5,215 nucleotides of DNA from Phycisphaerae bacterium. Lineage in GTDB: Bacteria > Planctomycetota > Phycisphaerae > UBA1845. Where the stretch lies: NCBI GenBank assembly GCA_029260155.1, contig JAJDDU010000287.1, positions 1 through 5,215 on the forward strand, read 5' to 3'. The notes under the pieces are model-generated. The model made no database searches, was not told where the DNA came from, and saw only the letters and a program-made list of their open reading frames with translations. This document shows positions 1 to 5,215 of the stretch, in pieces (within the stretch, counting starts at the first letter, position 1; every line of letters starts with the position of its first letter). The translations under genes were made by a program, and so were the position numbers.

Positions 1-415
1 ACTCGGCCAGAGATGGGGCAGCCATTGCAATCTCGAAGCACCCGCTTGGGCTAGCCGAAAACCACGGCCATGCTCGGATAGAAGAATGGGAAACAACGGC
101 TGGTTGTTGACATCAAGAGGGCTTTCATAGAAGTGCGGCACCAACATTCCGGGCTCAGATCGAGCATAGGCGTTCGTCGAGCGCCACGCCCATCAACATT
201 CCACCCCCGCTGCAGCGTCGTACGCCGGTGGCTGTGCGGCCCGACAAATCCACAGATCAGACCTGTAGCTATTACCATGAGGGGACGCCACGCGCGGTGC
301 CCGACTTCCCATGCCCGTGTGTCGGAGACTGACGCCGAGATTCGCAGCGGGAGCACGGAACGATCATTCCAAAAACGAACCCGATTCAAACCGACCCGAA
401 ACGCCAATACCGGCT
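1..415. other. Left flank, no supportable complete gene
   Basis: Nothing here is a convincing gene. One minus-strand frame is open from an ATG at 147 to the left edge (49 codons, no stop). It reads like ordinary protein (MLVPHFYESPLDVNN at its start, then a PILLSEHGRGF stretch) and could be the start of a gene truncated by the window, but no Shine-Dalgarno precedes the ATG and I recognise no family. A competing plus-strand frame is open from the left edge to a TGA at 108-110. The two cannot both be real, and base composition does not separate them clearly by eye. The stretch 148-415, between this frame and the operon terminator, appears non-coding. Confidence 0.3.
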
Positions 416-450
416 CCAAAAAGAGGTCTCCGCCCGCGCGCGCAGAGACC
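416..450 (-). terminator. Rho-independent terminator of the AIM24/kinase operon
   Basis: On the minus strand GGTCTC (450-445) pairs with GAGACC (430-425). After one mismatch, two further G-C pairs extend the stem, around a short GC-rich loop. A TCTTTTTGG tract (424-416) follows directly. A GC-rich stem followed by a run of T is the classic intrinsic terminator layout. It lies about 65 bp beyond the stop of the last kinase gene, where the end of a leftward operon would be expected. The stem is imperfect inside, so its strength is uncertain. Confidence 0.65.
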
Positions 451-515
451 GTATTGACGAAACGAAGCCATCTGGCAGTCTCACTTTAATCCGAGGATCG
501 GATGGATCAGCGGCG

Positions 516-1424
516 CTACTCGCCGAGAAAGCCGTCCAGCTTCCCTTGTTTCCGGGCGCGGGAACGACGGTTGTACGTCGCCACGTCAGCCGCCAGCCGC
601 CGCCACGCAGCCTTCCACGCCTCGTCGCCAGCGTCCGCAGACAATGCCCGCACGAATCGAACGCGGTCCGTCAGCGTGATCAAGTTACACTCCGCGAGGC
701 TCGCCGCCATGCGCGTCACAGCCCGCCAATACGCTCGGCCGCTCACCAGTTGACGCAGTCGCACACCGTCCAAATCCACCAGCCACAACATCGGATCGCC
801 GTCTGCGCGATCCCAACCCGTCACCAGCACATTCGACGCCTTGAAATCCCGGTGAAACACCCCCCGCGACCGCATCCGCAGGCAGAGTTCCGCGACGCGC
901 TCAGCCATCGCCCGTTTCGCCCGCGCCGCTTCCGCAGGGGCGAGCGCGGGTATCTGCCACCACATCACCCCGTCCAAATCGACCGCGTCGGGCACCGCTT
1001 CAGCCACGAACCACGCTTCCGCCGGCTGGCGGCGCTCCAGCAAGACCCGAGGCAACGGCGTACGCACGCCCACGCCCAGCAGCCCGAACGCCCTGTTCCA
1101 GTTCTTCCGCTCGCGCGATTCGCGCAACCACCTGCGGGCCTCACCGCGCTTGCATACAACCTCAAGCCCCGAGAGATGCGTTCGAAAAACCTGCGCCGTA
1201 CGCGATCGCTTCAGATCAACTCGCCCAGGAAGAGTGTCAGGACGTGTCACCAGCGTGATCAGCATTCGCCGCCAATCGTCCAGCGACGGACGCACCGACG
1301 ATGTCGAAGCCAGCCCATCCTCCAGCTGCCAGTCAGTCAGCACTCGCCCAGACCACCCACCGTCGATCTCGACGGTCTCGAACTGAAAGCGGGCTACGTT
1401 TTCACGCGATCCGTTCCGCGACAT
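516..1424 (-). CDS. Kdo/WaaP-type lipopolysaccharide kinase-like protein (302 aa)
   Basis: A small protein-kinase-fold enzyme of the Kdo/WaaP (lipopolysaccharide kinase) superfamily, expected to transfer phosphate from ATP to a sugar or lipid-linked substrate at the inner face of the membrane. Visible motifs, numbered from the chosen start: a candidate ATP-binding Lys at K92 in VVCKRG; the catalytic loop HRDFKASNVL with D193 and N198; and the metal-binding WLVDLDGVR with D217, in place of the usual DFG. The first ~85 residues carry no motif I recognise and make it longer than its neighbour. There is no signal peptide or membrane segment. The frame is open to an in-frame ATG at 1541, but that start would overlap the upstream gene by about 100 bp. 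The ATG at 1424 lies 16 bp after the upstream stop and is preferred, although the Shine-Dalgarno there is weak (TAGAGTGG). It is the last gene of the operon, before the terminator. The kinase fold is well supported; the substrate is unknown. Confidence 0.82.
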   Translation of the reverse strand: MSRNGSRENVARFQFETVEIDGGWSGRVLTDWQLEDGLASTSSVRPSLDDWRRMLITLVTRPDTLPGRVDLKRSRTAQVFRTHLSGLEVVCKRGEARRWLRESRERKNWNRAFGLLGVGVRTPLPRVLLERRQPAEAWFVAEAVPDAVDLDGVMWWQIPALAPAEAARAKRAMAERVAELCLRMRSRGVFHRDFKASNVLVTGWDRADGDPMLWLVDLDGVRLRQLVSGRAYWRAVTRMAASLAECNLITLTDRVRFVRALSADAGDEAWKAAWRRLAADVATYNRRSRARKQGKLDGFLGE

Positions 1425-1440
1425 GCGCACCACTCTACCA

Positions 1441-2154
1441 CTAAAACCGGCGCGTCGCCGCCGCATTCGCGAACAGCGTTCGTATGTTCGACGTGCCCGA
1501 AAGAGCCCCCCGCTTGGCGATGTAGTCTTCGAGGAACGCACCCCCGATCCGCTCGCGGAGCTTCTGGTCCGCGATGCTGGCCGCCAGCGTCTTCAGATCC
1601 GCTGCAGCCAGCCGATCGTCACAAACCCCCACGCGGGCCCGCTCCACGTCGATCAGGCGAATGCTCCACTCGCCTCCCGGGCGACCCACGAAGATATGCC
1701 GCTCCGAGAAGTCCGTATGCACGAAGCCCGCATCGTGAAGCCTCGCCGCGAACGTCGCCAAGGCATCCATCAGGCTGTCGCCCGATTCCGGCATCTTCCA
1801 CCACGTCTGCTCCAGCGGCATTTCGTCGGCCACTTCCTCCATCAGAAAGAACAGCCGCGTCGCAACCGAGAGAACGCCCGAAGAGCCCCGAGCAAGGACA
1901 TTTGGACCGGCGAATCCGTTGTCATTCAGCCAGTCGATCATTCTCAGTTCATGAAAGCCCCGCGCTACATGCCGCTGAAACACCTGCGAAGCAGCCAGCC
2001 AATACCGCTTCAGGTAGCAGTTTCGCCCGTCGACCCGCACACGCACCACGCCACGCCCTTTGTGCGTACGCATATCCTCACCGCACAAGGCGAACACCCC
2101 GTCGATGGAGTCGAAATCCGCGAGTGTCAGCTTCGTGTCACTCAGCGCATCCAT
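1441..2154 (-). CDS. WaaP-like lipopolysaccharide core heptose/Kdo kinase family protein (237 aa)
   Basis: A compact kinase of the lipopolysaccharide kinase (Kdo/WaaP) family. Visible elements: Lys K49 in CYLKRYW; a likely helix-C Glu at E69 in GFHELRMIDWL; the hinge-like LFFLMEEV at 101-108; the catalytic loop VHTDFSERHIFV with H146, D148 and H153; and the metal-binding LIDVERARV with D169. His rather than Asn at 153, and the IDxxRA form of the DFG motif, are features of WaaP itself (HRDCYICHF, IDLHRAQ), so this gene is closer to classical WaaP than its downstream neighbour. WaaP phosphorylates a core heptose and KdkA phosphorylates Kdo; either, or a different glycan, is possible here. The ATG is 3 bp after the stop of the AIM24 gene with no clear Shine-Dalgarno, which suggests translational coupling. 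No signal peptide or membrane helix is visible, consistent with a cytosolic or membrane-peripheral enzyme. The length is close to that of WaaP, so the gene appears intact. Confidence 0.87.
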   Translation of the reverse strand: MDALSDTKLTLADFDSIDGVFALCGEDMRTHKGRGVVRVRVDGRNCYLKRYWLAASQVFQRHVARGFHELRMIDWLNDNGFAGPNVLARGSSGVLSVATRLFFLMEEVADEMPLEQTWWKMPESGDSLMDALATFAARLHDAGFVHTDFSERHIFVGRPGGEWSIRLIDVERARVGVCDDRLAAADLKTLAASIADQKLRERIGGAFLEDYIAKRGALSGTSNIRTLFANAAATRRF

Positions 2155-2157
2155 GGG

Positions 2158-2856
2158 TCACGCGCTTTGCGAAGCCTGCAAATAGACCTCTTCGTACGGC
2201 TGAACGACGACGAACCCTGTCCCGTCGAACTCCATCTGTATGGACTCGCCGCTCCCACGTCCGAAAAAAGTCTTCAAAGATATGTCTGTCCGAAACTTCG
2301 GCGTCAGATTGCCCGACCACGCCACCGTCGCGTTCGGATCGGTTATCACCGGTGCTCCCGGCTCGACCATCAGCGTCATGGGGTCGTAATGCGTGGTGAT
2401 CGCGATCAACCCGTTGCCTTCCAGCCGCACGTTGAACAGCCCGCCGGCCAACACGCCGGTGATCTTCCGCATCAGCTTGATGTCCCATTGGATCGACTGC
2501 TCGAAGGCCAGCAGGTCATTGCCGTTGACGAAGATGGCTTCGTTGTCCAAGGCGAGAATGGAGACTTTCTTGCCCATGTCCGCAAGGTACAGCCGGCCAT
2601 TGCCTTCCGCCTTCGTCAGTCGCGTCCCCTCGCCGCTGACGGCCTTCTTCAGCAGTTTGCCGATTCCGTGCTCCAGGATGCCCTCTCGCGTGAACTTGAT
2701 CGCTCCGCAGTAGGCCACCATGGCGCCCATCTTCGTCCAGACCATCCCATCGAGGTTCACCTCCAGGAGACGCTCGCTCTCCAGCTCGAAGAACCCCTCG
2801 CCGCGATCTTGCTGCGCGGTTGTGTTGACGAAGTCGTTGACCGAGTACCGACTCAT
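2158..2856 (-). CDS. AIM24 family protein (232 aa)
   Basis: A member of the AIM24 family (named after a yeast mitochondrial-biogenesis protein; the bacterial members are a conserved beta-rich family without an assigned reaction). Family-type segments are visible in order: MVWTKMGAMVAYCG at 38-51; RLYLADMGKK with AIFVNGNDLLAFE across 88-119; the glycine-rich GVLAGGLFNVRLEG at 134-147; the THYDP turn with PVITDPNATVAWSG across 155-182; and a C-terminal GSGESIQMEF then GFVVVQPYEEV. The length is normal for short bacterial members and no catalytic residues are evident. No signal peptide or membrane span is seen. The ATG at 2856 is chosen because a good GGGAG Shine-Dalgarno lies 7 nt upstream. It is the first gene of the operon, with the WaaP-like kinase starting 3 bp after its stop. 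The family call is secure; the role is unknown, and a function in envelope or membrane organisation is only inferred from the kinase neighbours. Confidence 0.92.
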   Translation of the reverse strand: MSRYSVNDFVNTTAQQDRGEGFFELESERLLEVNLDGMVWTKMGAMVAYCGAIKFTREGILEHGIGKLLKKAVSGEGTRLTKAEGNGRLYLADMGKKVSILALDNEAIFVNGNDLLAFEQSIQWDIKLMRKITGVLAGGLFNVRLEGNGLIAITTHYDPMTLMVEPGAPVITDPNATVAWSGNLTPKFRTDISLKTFFGRGSGESIQMEFDGTGFVVVQPYEEVYLQASQSA

Positions 2857-2863
2857 AACCCTG

Positions 2864-2868
2864 CTCCC
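2864..2868 (-). promoter_or_regulatory. Shine-Dalgarno of the AIM24 gene
   Basis: On the minus strand GGGAG lies 7 nt before the ATG at 2856, inside TTGGGAGCAGGGTT. It fixes the start of the AIM24 gene and is the only clear ribosome binding site in the leftward operon; the two kinase genes have weak or no such signals. Confidence 0.65.
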
Positions 2869-3026
2869 AATGCTACCGAATCAATCCGTTGCCGTTCCGC
2901 CGCACATCCTAGCCCGATCGCGATGATCGCGAAACCGGATCCTAGCAGTGGAGGTCGCCAAGCGAACCGCGCCCGAGAATATTTTTTTTGCAGACGATAT
3001 TCGGACGGGACGGGCGGTGTGTCCGG

Positions 3027-3052
3027 TAAAGCACTGCAAAGTCGGCCGATGT
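3027..3052 (+). promoter_or_regulatory. Candidate sigma-28 (FliA/SigD) flagellar promoter
   Basis: TAAAG at 3027-3031 is followed by GCCGATGT at 3045-3052. The known flagellar sigma-28 consensus is TAAA, about 15 nt, then GCCGATAA (CCGATAT in Bacillus). Here the gap is 14 nt to GCCGAT, or 15 nt to CCGAT, and all six bases of GCCGAT match. It is upstream of, and points toward, a flagellin gene, the standard FliA target. The doubt is distance: it would give a leader of nearly 390 nt before the ATG. A weaker partial match (TAAA at 3140-3143, GACGAT at 3160-3165, 16-nt gap) lies nearer. Confidence 0.4.
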
Positions 3053-3323
3053 CGGGGTCGTTTTTGTTATGGGAATGTGGCAAGCGTCTCATAAGTCCAA
3101 GGATCCGAATACGCTGCACAGCAAGGTCCAACTTCGTGTTAAAGGCCGTTTATCGGGGTGACGATTTTTGTCCTGTCGCGAACGCAGGTCTTGTCCTGAT
3201 TGTTCGGCGGCAAAGGGTTGATCCGGTTGTACGAAGTCGGAATCAACTGTGTGAGTTGGCGGTGGTCCCCGGGCGTGTCGGGTGGCCTCGGATGGACGGA
3301 TAATCAGACGCGGCGCTCTTTTG

Positions 3324-3342
3324 GCATGCTACGCACGCATGC
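3324..3342. repeat. Paired GCATGC palindromes
   Basis: GCATGC occurs at 3324-3329 and again at 3337-3342, with the 7-nt spacer TACGCAC. Each half is itself a palindrome, so the pair is both a direct and an inverted repeat. It could form a 6-bp hairpin in RNA or be a two-site DNA-binding element (13-bp centre spacing, slightly more than one helical turn). It lies about 110 bp upstream of the flagellin start. No regulator is identified and chance is possible. Confidence 0.35.
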
Positions 3343-3401
3343 GGCGTCCGAAAGTCGAGGAGTGTGAAACCGGCCGTTGATGGCGGAATGAATTCGGAAC
3401 C

Positions 3402-3422
3402 CTGAATTCTGAATTCTGAATT
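3402..3422. repeat. Three tandem CTGAATT heptads
   Basis: The unit CTGAATT is repeated exactly three times, ending 10 nt before the flagellin Shine-Dalgarno. The array contains two GAATTC palindromes, and a third GAATTC lies just upstream at 3390-3395. It is markedly more AT-rich than its surroundings. It sits in the flagellin leader, where a change in copy number would alter distance and folding near the ribosome site. It could equally be a dispersed genomic filler repeat. Confidence 0.75.
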
Positions 3423-3432
3423 GTCAGCGGTC

Positions 3433-3438
3433 AGGAGG
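3433..3438 (+). promoter_or_regulatory. Shine-Dalgarno of flagellin
   Basis: A full AGGAGG lies 10 nt before the ATG at 3449. It is the strongest ribosome binding site in the window, in keeping with high flagellin expression, and it sets the start codon. The context UCAGGAGGC also contains a GGA core of the kind CsrA binds in flagellin leaders of other bacteria; that link is inference. Confidence 0.8.
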
Positions 3439-3448
3439 CACGACGAAA

Positions 3449-4948
3449 ATGAGCAGAATCAACACCAACGTTCAGTCGCTCATCTCCACTCGGGTGTTTC
3501 AAAAAAACACCGCGAATTTGAACCGGACCCTGACTCGTCTGAGCACGGGGCTTCGCATCAACTCCGGGCGGGACGATCCGGCCGGGCTGATCGCGTCGGA
3601 GATCCTTCGCTCGACGAAGCGGGCGTTGACGGCGGCTACCGACAACGCCCGTCGAGCCGACACGATCGTCGCGGTGGCCGAGGGAGGGCTCCAGGAAGTC
3701 AGTTCGCTTCTCTTGGACCTCGAAGACCTCGTCGACCGCACGGCGAACGAAGCCGGTCTAACGAGTGACGAAGTCGCGGCCAATCAACTTCAGATGGACT
3801 CCATTCTGAATTCGATCACGCGATTGGCAAACTCGACGACCTTCGGCAGCAAGAAGCTGCTGGACGGGAACTTGGACTTCAACACGTCGGGCTACGCGCA
3901 CGTGAATGCCACGTCCGGGTTCGTCGCTTTCAGCACGGGCGTCACGTCCTTGCAGGTGAATGCCGCGTCCGTGGCCGACAACTCCTTCAAAGAAGGGGTG
4001 GTCGAAGTTGTCACTGGGTCGGAGTTCGCATTCATCAGTGCGCTGGGCGACGGGCAAGGCGCGGCAAACGCAACAGACGGAGCGTTGTCTGCTGCGGTGA
4101 CGATTCAGGTGGCCGGCAATTTCGGCGTGCAGAACTTCAGTTTCGCGTCCGGCGCAACAATGGCGCAGATCGTCACTGCGGTGAACGGTTCCTCGGAGCT
4201 CACCGGAGTGTCGGCAACTACGTCCGCAAATGCCGGTGGTGCCCCCGCCGCGATCTTCGCGAGCACTACGTACGGAAGCAAGGGATTCGTCGACATCGAC
4301 ATCGTCAATACCACCGCGACCACGGGGTTGACCTTGAGCGGTAGCAGTGGCCGCGACACGGGCGTGGACGGGACGATCCTGATCAACGGCCAAGCCGCCA
4401 TCGTGGACGGCCTCAACGCCTCCGTACGAACGAGTTCGCTCGATGCAGAGTTGATACTCTCGTCTTCGTTCGGCACGACCGACGGCGGTGAGACCGGATT
4501 CTCGATTAACGGCGGTGGTGCGAAATTCAACATCGCCCAGGAGGTTGGGCTGAACGGCCAGGCTACGATCGGGATCAAGGGGGTCGGCACCGGCTCGTTG
4601 GGCAATTCCTCGGTCGGTTTCATCTCCTCGCTCGCTCAAGGGGAGACCAACGACCTGAGCAGCAAGAACTTCACAACCGCGCAGCGCGTAGTGCGCGCGG
4701 CCATCAATCAGGTTTCGACCCTGCGAGGCCGGTTGGGGGCGTTCCAGCGGAATACGCTGGAGAGTTCCATCAACTCGATGTTGGTGGCGTTTGAAAACAC
4801 GGCGGCGGCAGAGAGTGCCATTCGTGATGCCGACTTTGCGGTCGAAACATCGGCGCTGACGCGGTCGCAGATTCTGGTGAACTCGGCCACGGCGACCTTG
4901 CAGTTGGCCAACGCCGGACCGCAGAACGTTCTCGCGCTGCTCGGTTAA
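3449..4948 (+). CDS. fliC: Flagellin, flagellar filament protein (499 aa)
   Basis: The structural subunit of the flagellar filament, exported by the flagellar type III apparatus and polymerised outside the cell. The N-terminal D0/D1 region (about 1-143) shows MSRINTNVQSL, LTRLSTGLRINSGRDDPAG and TFGSKKLLDG. The C-terminal D1/D0 region (about 409-499) shows INQVSTLRGRLGAFQ, ESAIRDADFA, LTRSQIL and the ending PQNVLALLG. Between them is a variable, surface-exposed domain of about 265 residues. It contains a flagellin-IN-like stretch (TIQVAGNFGVQNFSFASG from 218 on, then VNGSSELTGVSA, TTYGSKGFVDIDI), RDTGVDGTILINGQ at 302-315 and GFSINGGGAKF at 350-360. The protein has no Cys and no Trp, as is common for flagellins. 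At the site matching the TLR5-recognised segment of Salmonella FliC (LQRVRELSVQ) it reads LLDLEDLVDR (88-97). A strong AGGAGG sets the start. The gene is complete and appears monocistronic, with a probable sigma-28 promoter upstream and a hairpin after the stop. Confidence 0.98.
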   Translation: MSRINTNVQSLISTRVFQKNTANLNRTLTRLSTGLRINSGRDDPAGLIASEILRSTKRALTAATDNARRADTIVAVAEGGLQEVSSLLLDLEDLVDRTANEAGLTSDEVAANQLQMDSILNSITRLANSTTFGSKKLLDGNLDFNTSGYAHVNATSGFVAFSTGVTSLQVNAASVADNSFKEGVVEVVTGSEFAFISALGDGQGAANATDGALSAAVTIQVAGNFGVQNFSFASGATMAQIVTAVNGSSELTGVSATTSANAGGAPAAIFASTTYGSKGFVDIDIVNTTATTGLTLSGSSGRDTGVDGTILINGQAAIVDGLNASVRTSSLDAELILSSSFGTTDGGETGFSINGGGAKFNIAQEVGLNGQATIGIKGVGTGSLGNSSVGFISSLAQGETNDLSSKNFTTAQRVVRAAINQVSTLRGRLGAFQRNTLESSINSMLVAFENTAAAESAIRDADFAVETSALTRSQILVNSATATLQLANAGPQNVLALLG

Positions 4949-4961
4949 CGACGCAGCACAT

Positions 4962-4999
4962 GGGTGACCCGTCGCCAAGGCGACGGGTCACCCGAGTTT
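4962..4999 (+). terminator. Hairpin terminator after flagellin
   Basis: GGGTGACCCGTCGCC (4962-4976) and GGCGACGGGTCACCC (4979-4993) are perfect 15-bp inverted repeats separated by AA; in RNA the innermost pairs would open to form the loop. The stem starts 13 nt after the flagellin stop. The following tract is only GAGTTTCC, so the U-run is short. It may be an intrinsic terminator with a poor tail, a 3' stabilising hairpin, or both. Because the stem is symmetric it could also act on transcripts arriving from the right. Confidence 0.7.
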
Positions 5000-5215
5000 C
5001 CCCCGACCAGCACACGTCTTCCCGCCAAGCCTCGTGGATTCATGAGGTTACGCGCTCTTTTCGGACGCAATTACCTAACCCAAGTTGAACAGTTACGGAG
5101 TTTGAACGGCCCGGAGGATAGCGCCATGGCCGTTTTGGGGTAGAAGTCGTGACTACATTTGGGTGACCTTGTCGATTCGACGCAAACGCTGGGGTAGCGT
5201 GAGGCCGAGGCGGTT
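5000..5215. other. Right flank, no supportable complete gene
   Basis: No recognisable gene is seen. On the minus strand a frame enters from the right edge and ends at a TAG at 5155-5153, giving only a 20-residue tail (ending LPQRLRRIDKVTQM). It could be the C-terminus of a gene convergent with flagellin, but it is too short to judge. On the plus strand a 33-codon frame runs from an ATG at 5042 to a TAG at 5143; it lacks a ribosome binding site and family features. A GGAGG at 5112-5116 precedes an ATG inside that frame that reads only a few codons. Confidence 0.3.

Larger units (their letters stand above)
2857..3448. other. Divergent intergenic region between the AIM24 operon and flagellin
   Basis: A 592-bp control region that must hold promoters in both directions. 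Rightward, a sigma-28-like candidate lies at 3027-3052 and the flagellin leader would run from there. Leftward I find no good promoter: two copies of ATCCTAGC (2906-2913 and 2939-2946) give TAGGAT, a weak -10-like hexamer, on the minus strand, but neither has a convincing -35. Other visible structure: a near-tandem GATCGCGAT/GATCGCGAA (2916-2933); an AT-rich patch with eight T (2982-2989) flanked by GAATAT and ATATTC (2977-3002); the GCATGC pair; and the CTGAATT repeat. A 92-codon minus-strand frame crosses it but overlaps the AIM24 start and has no family features, so I treat the region as non-coding. Confidence 0.6.

Noticed and set aside
51..419. 122-codon minus-strand frame in the left flank
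   Set aside because: Its start is a TTG lying within the T-tract of the operon terminator; the next in-frame ATG (278) has no Shine-Dalgarno and the translation resembles no protein family.
133..489. 118-codon plus-strand frame in the left flank
   Set aside because: It runs through the terminator on the opposite strand and encodes an Arg/Ser/Thr-rich product with no ribosome site or motif.
546..2399. 617-codon plus-strand open frame opposite the kinase genes
   Set aside because: It is antisense to three well-supported genes, its translation is rich in Arg, Pro, His and Ser with no domain signature, and long antisense frames are expected in GC-rich coding DNA.
2853..3131. 92-codon minus-strand frame ahead of the AIM24 gene
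   Set aside because: It overlaps the AIM24 start by a few bases and has a hydrophobic stretch, but there is no family signature, and it covers the likely promoter region for both directions.
3150..3157. Minus-strand CCCGATAA resembling a sigma-28 -10 element toward the AIM24 operon
   Set aside because: No TAAA occurs about 15 nt upstream on that strand, and an AIM24 operon is not an expected flagellar target.
1423..3303. 626-codon plus-strand open frame crossing the operon and intergenic region
   Set aside because: It is the codon-phase shadow of the AIM24 and kinase genes; composition is low-complexity His/Arg/Gln-rich and the frame continues into the non-coding region without any recognisable motif.
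3322..3340. Possible sigma-54 promoter (TGGCATGC...) upstream of flagellin
   Set aside because: The GG and GC elements must be 12 bp apart from first base to first base; GC occurs two bases either side of the required position, not at it.
3364..3405. 13-codon GTG-started leader peptide before flagellin
   Set aside because: The GAGGAG before it ends only one base from the GTG, too close for initiation, and the peptide has no regulatory codon pattern.
3758..4978. 406-codon minus-strand frame opposite flagellin
   Set aside because: It is antisense to a certain flagellin gene and Arg-rich without family features; it even runs through the terminator hairpin.

Overview
The window is GC-rich bacterial DNA, most likely from a member of the Planctomycetota. 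The main evidence is the flagellin at 3449-4948. Its core carries the RDTGVDGTILINGQ and GFSINGGGAKF motifs and its C-terminus carries RGRLGAFQ and ESAIRDADFA, a combination I associate with planctomycete (and some Desulfovibrio-like) flagellins. An AIM24-family gene next to two lipopolysaccharide-kinase-like genes fits a Gram-negative-type envelope. The phylum is inferred from protein motifs only.

Layout: 1-415 holds no gene I can support. At 416-450 a hairpin with a U-tract ends a leftward operon. That operon (516-2856, minus strand) contains, in transcription order, an AIM24-family protein (2856-2158), a compact WaaP-like kinase (2154-1441) and a second, longer Kdo/WaaP-type kinase (1424-516). 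The gaps are 3 bp and 16 bp, so co-transcription is very likely and translational coupling plausible. A 592-bp divergent intergenic region (2857-3448) follows. It has a sigma-28-like promoter candidate at 3027-3052, a paired GCATGC palindrome, a three-unit CTGAATT heptad repeat and a strong Shine-Dalgarno. The flagellin gene then runs rightward to 4948 and is followed by a 15-bp perfect inverted repeat that probably terminates it. The last ~215 bp contain no supportable complete gene.

Functionally the two halves look independent. The flagellin forms the flagellar filament and appears to be a single-gene transcription unit. The leftward operon pairs a conserved protein of unknown biochemical role with two small eukaryotic-like kinases of the fold that phosphorylates lipid A/core sugars; their true substrates cannot be read from sequence. 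I see no CRISPR array, tRNA, rRNA, insertion sequence or obvious defence system. The least described parts are the AIM24/double-kinase cluster and the long, repeat-bearing flagellin leader.
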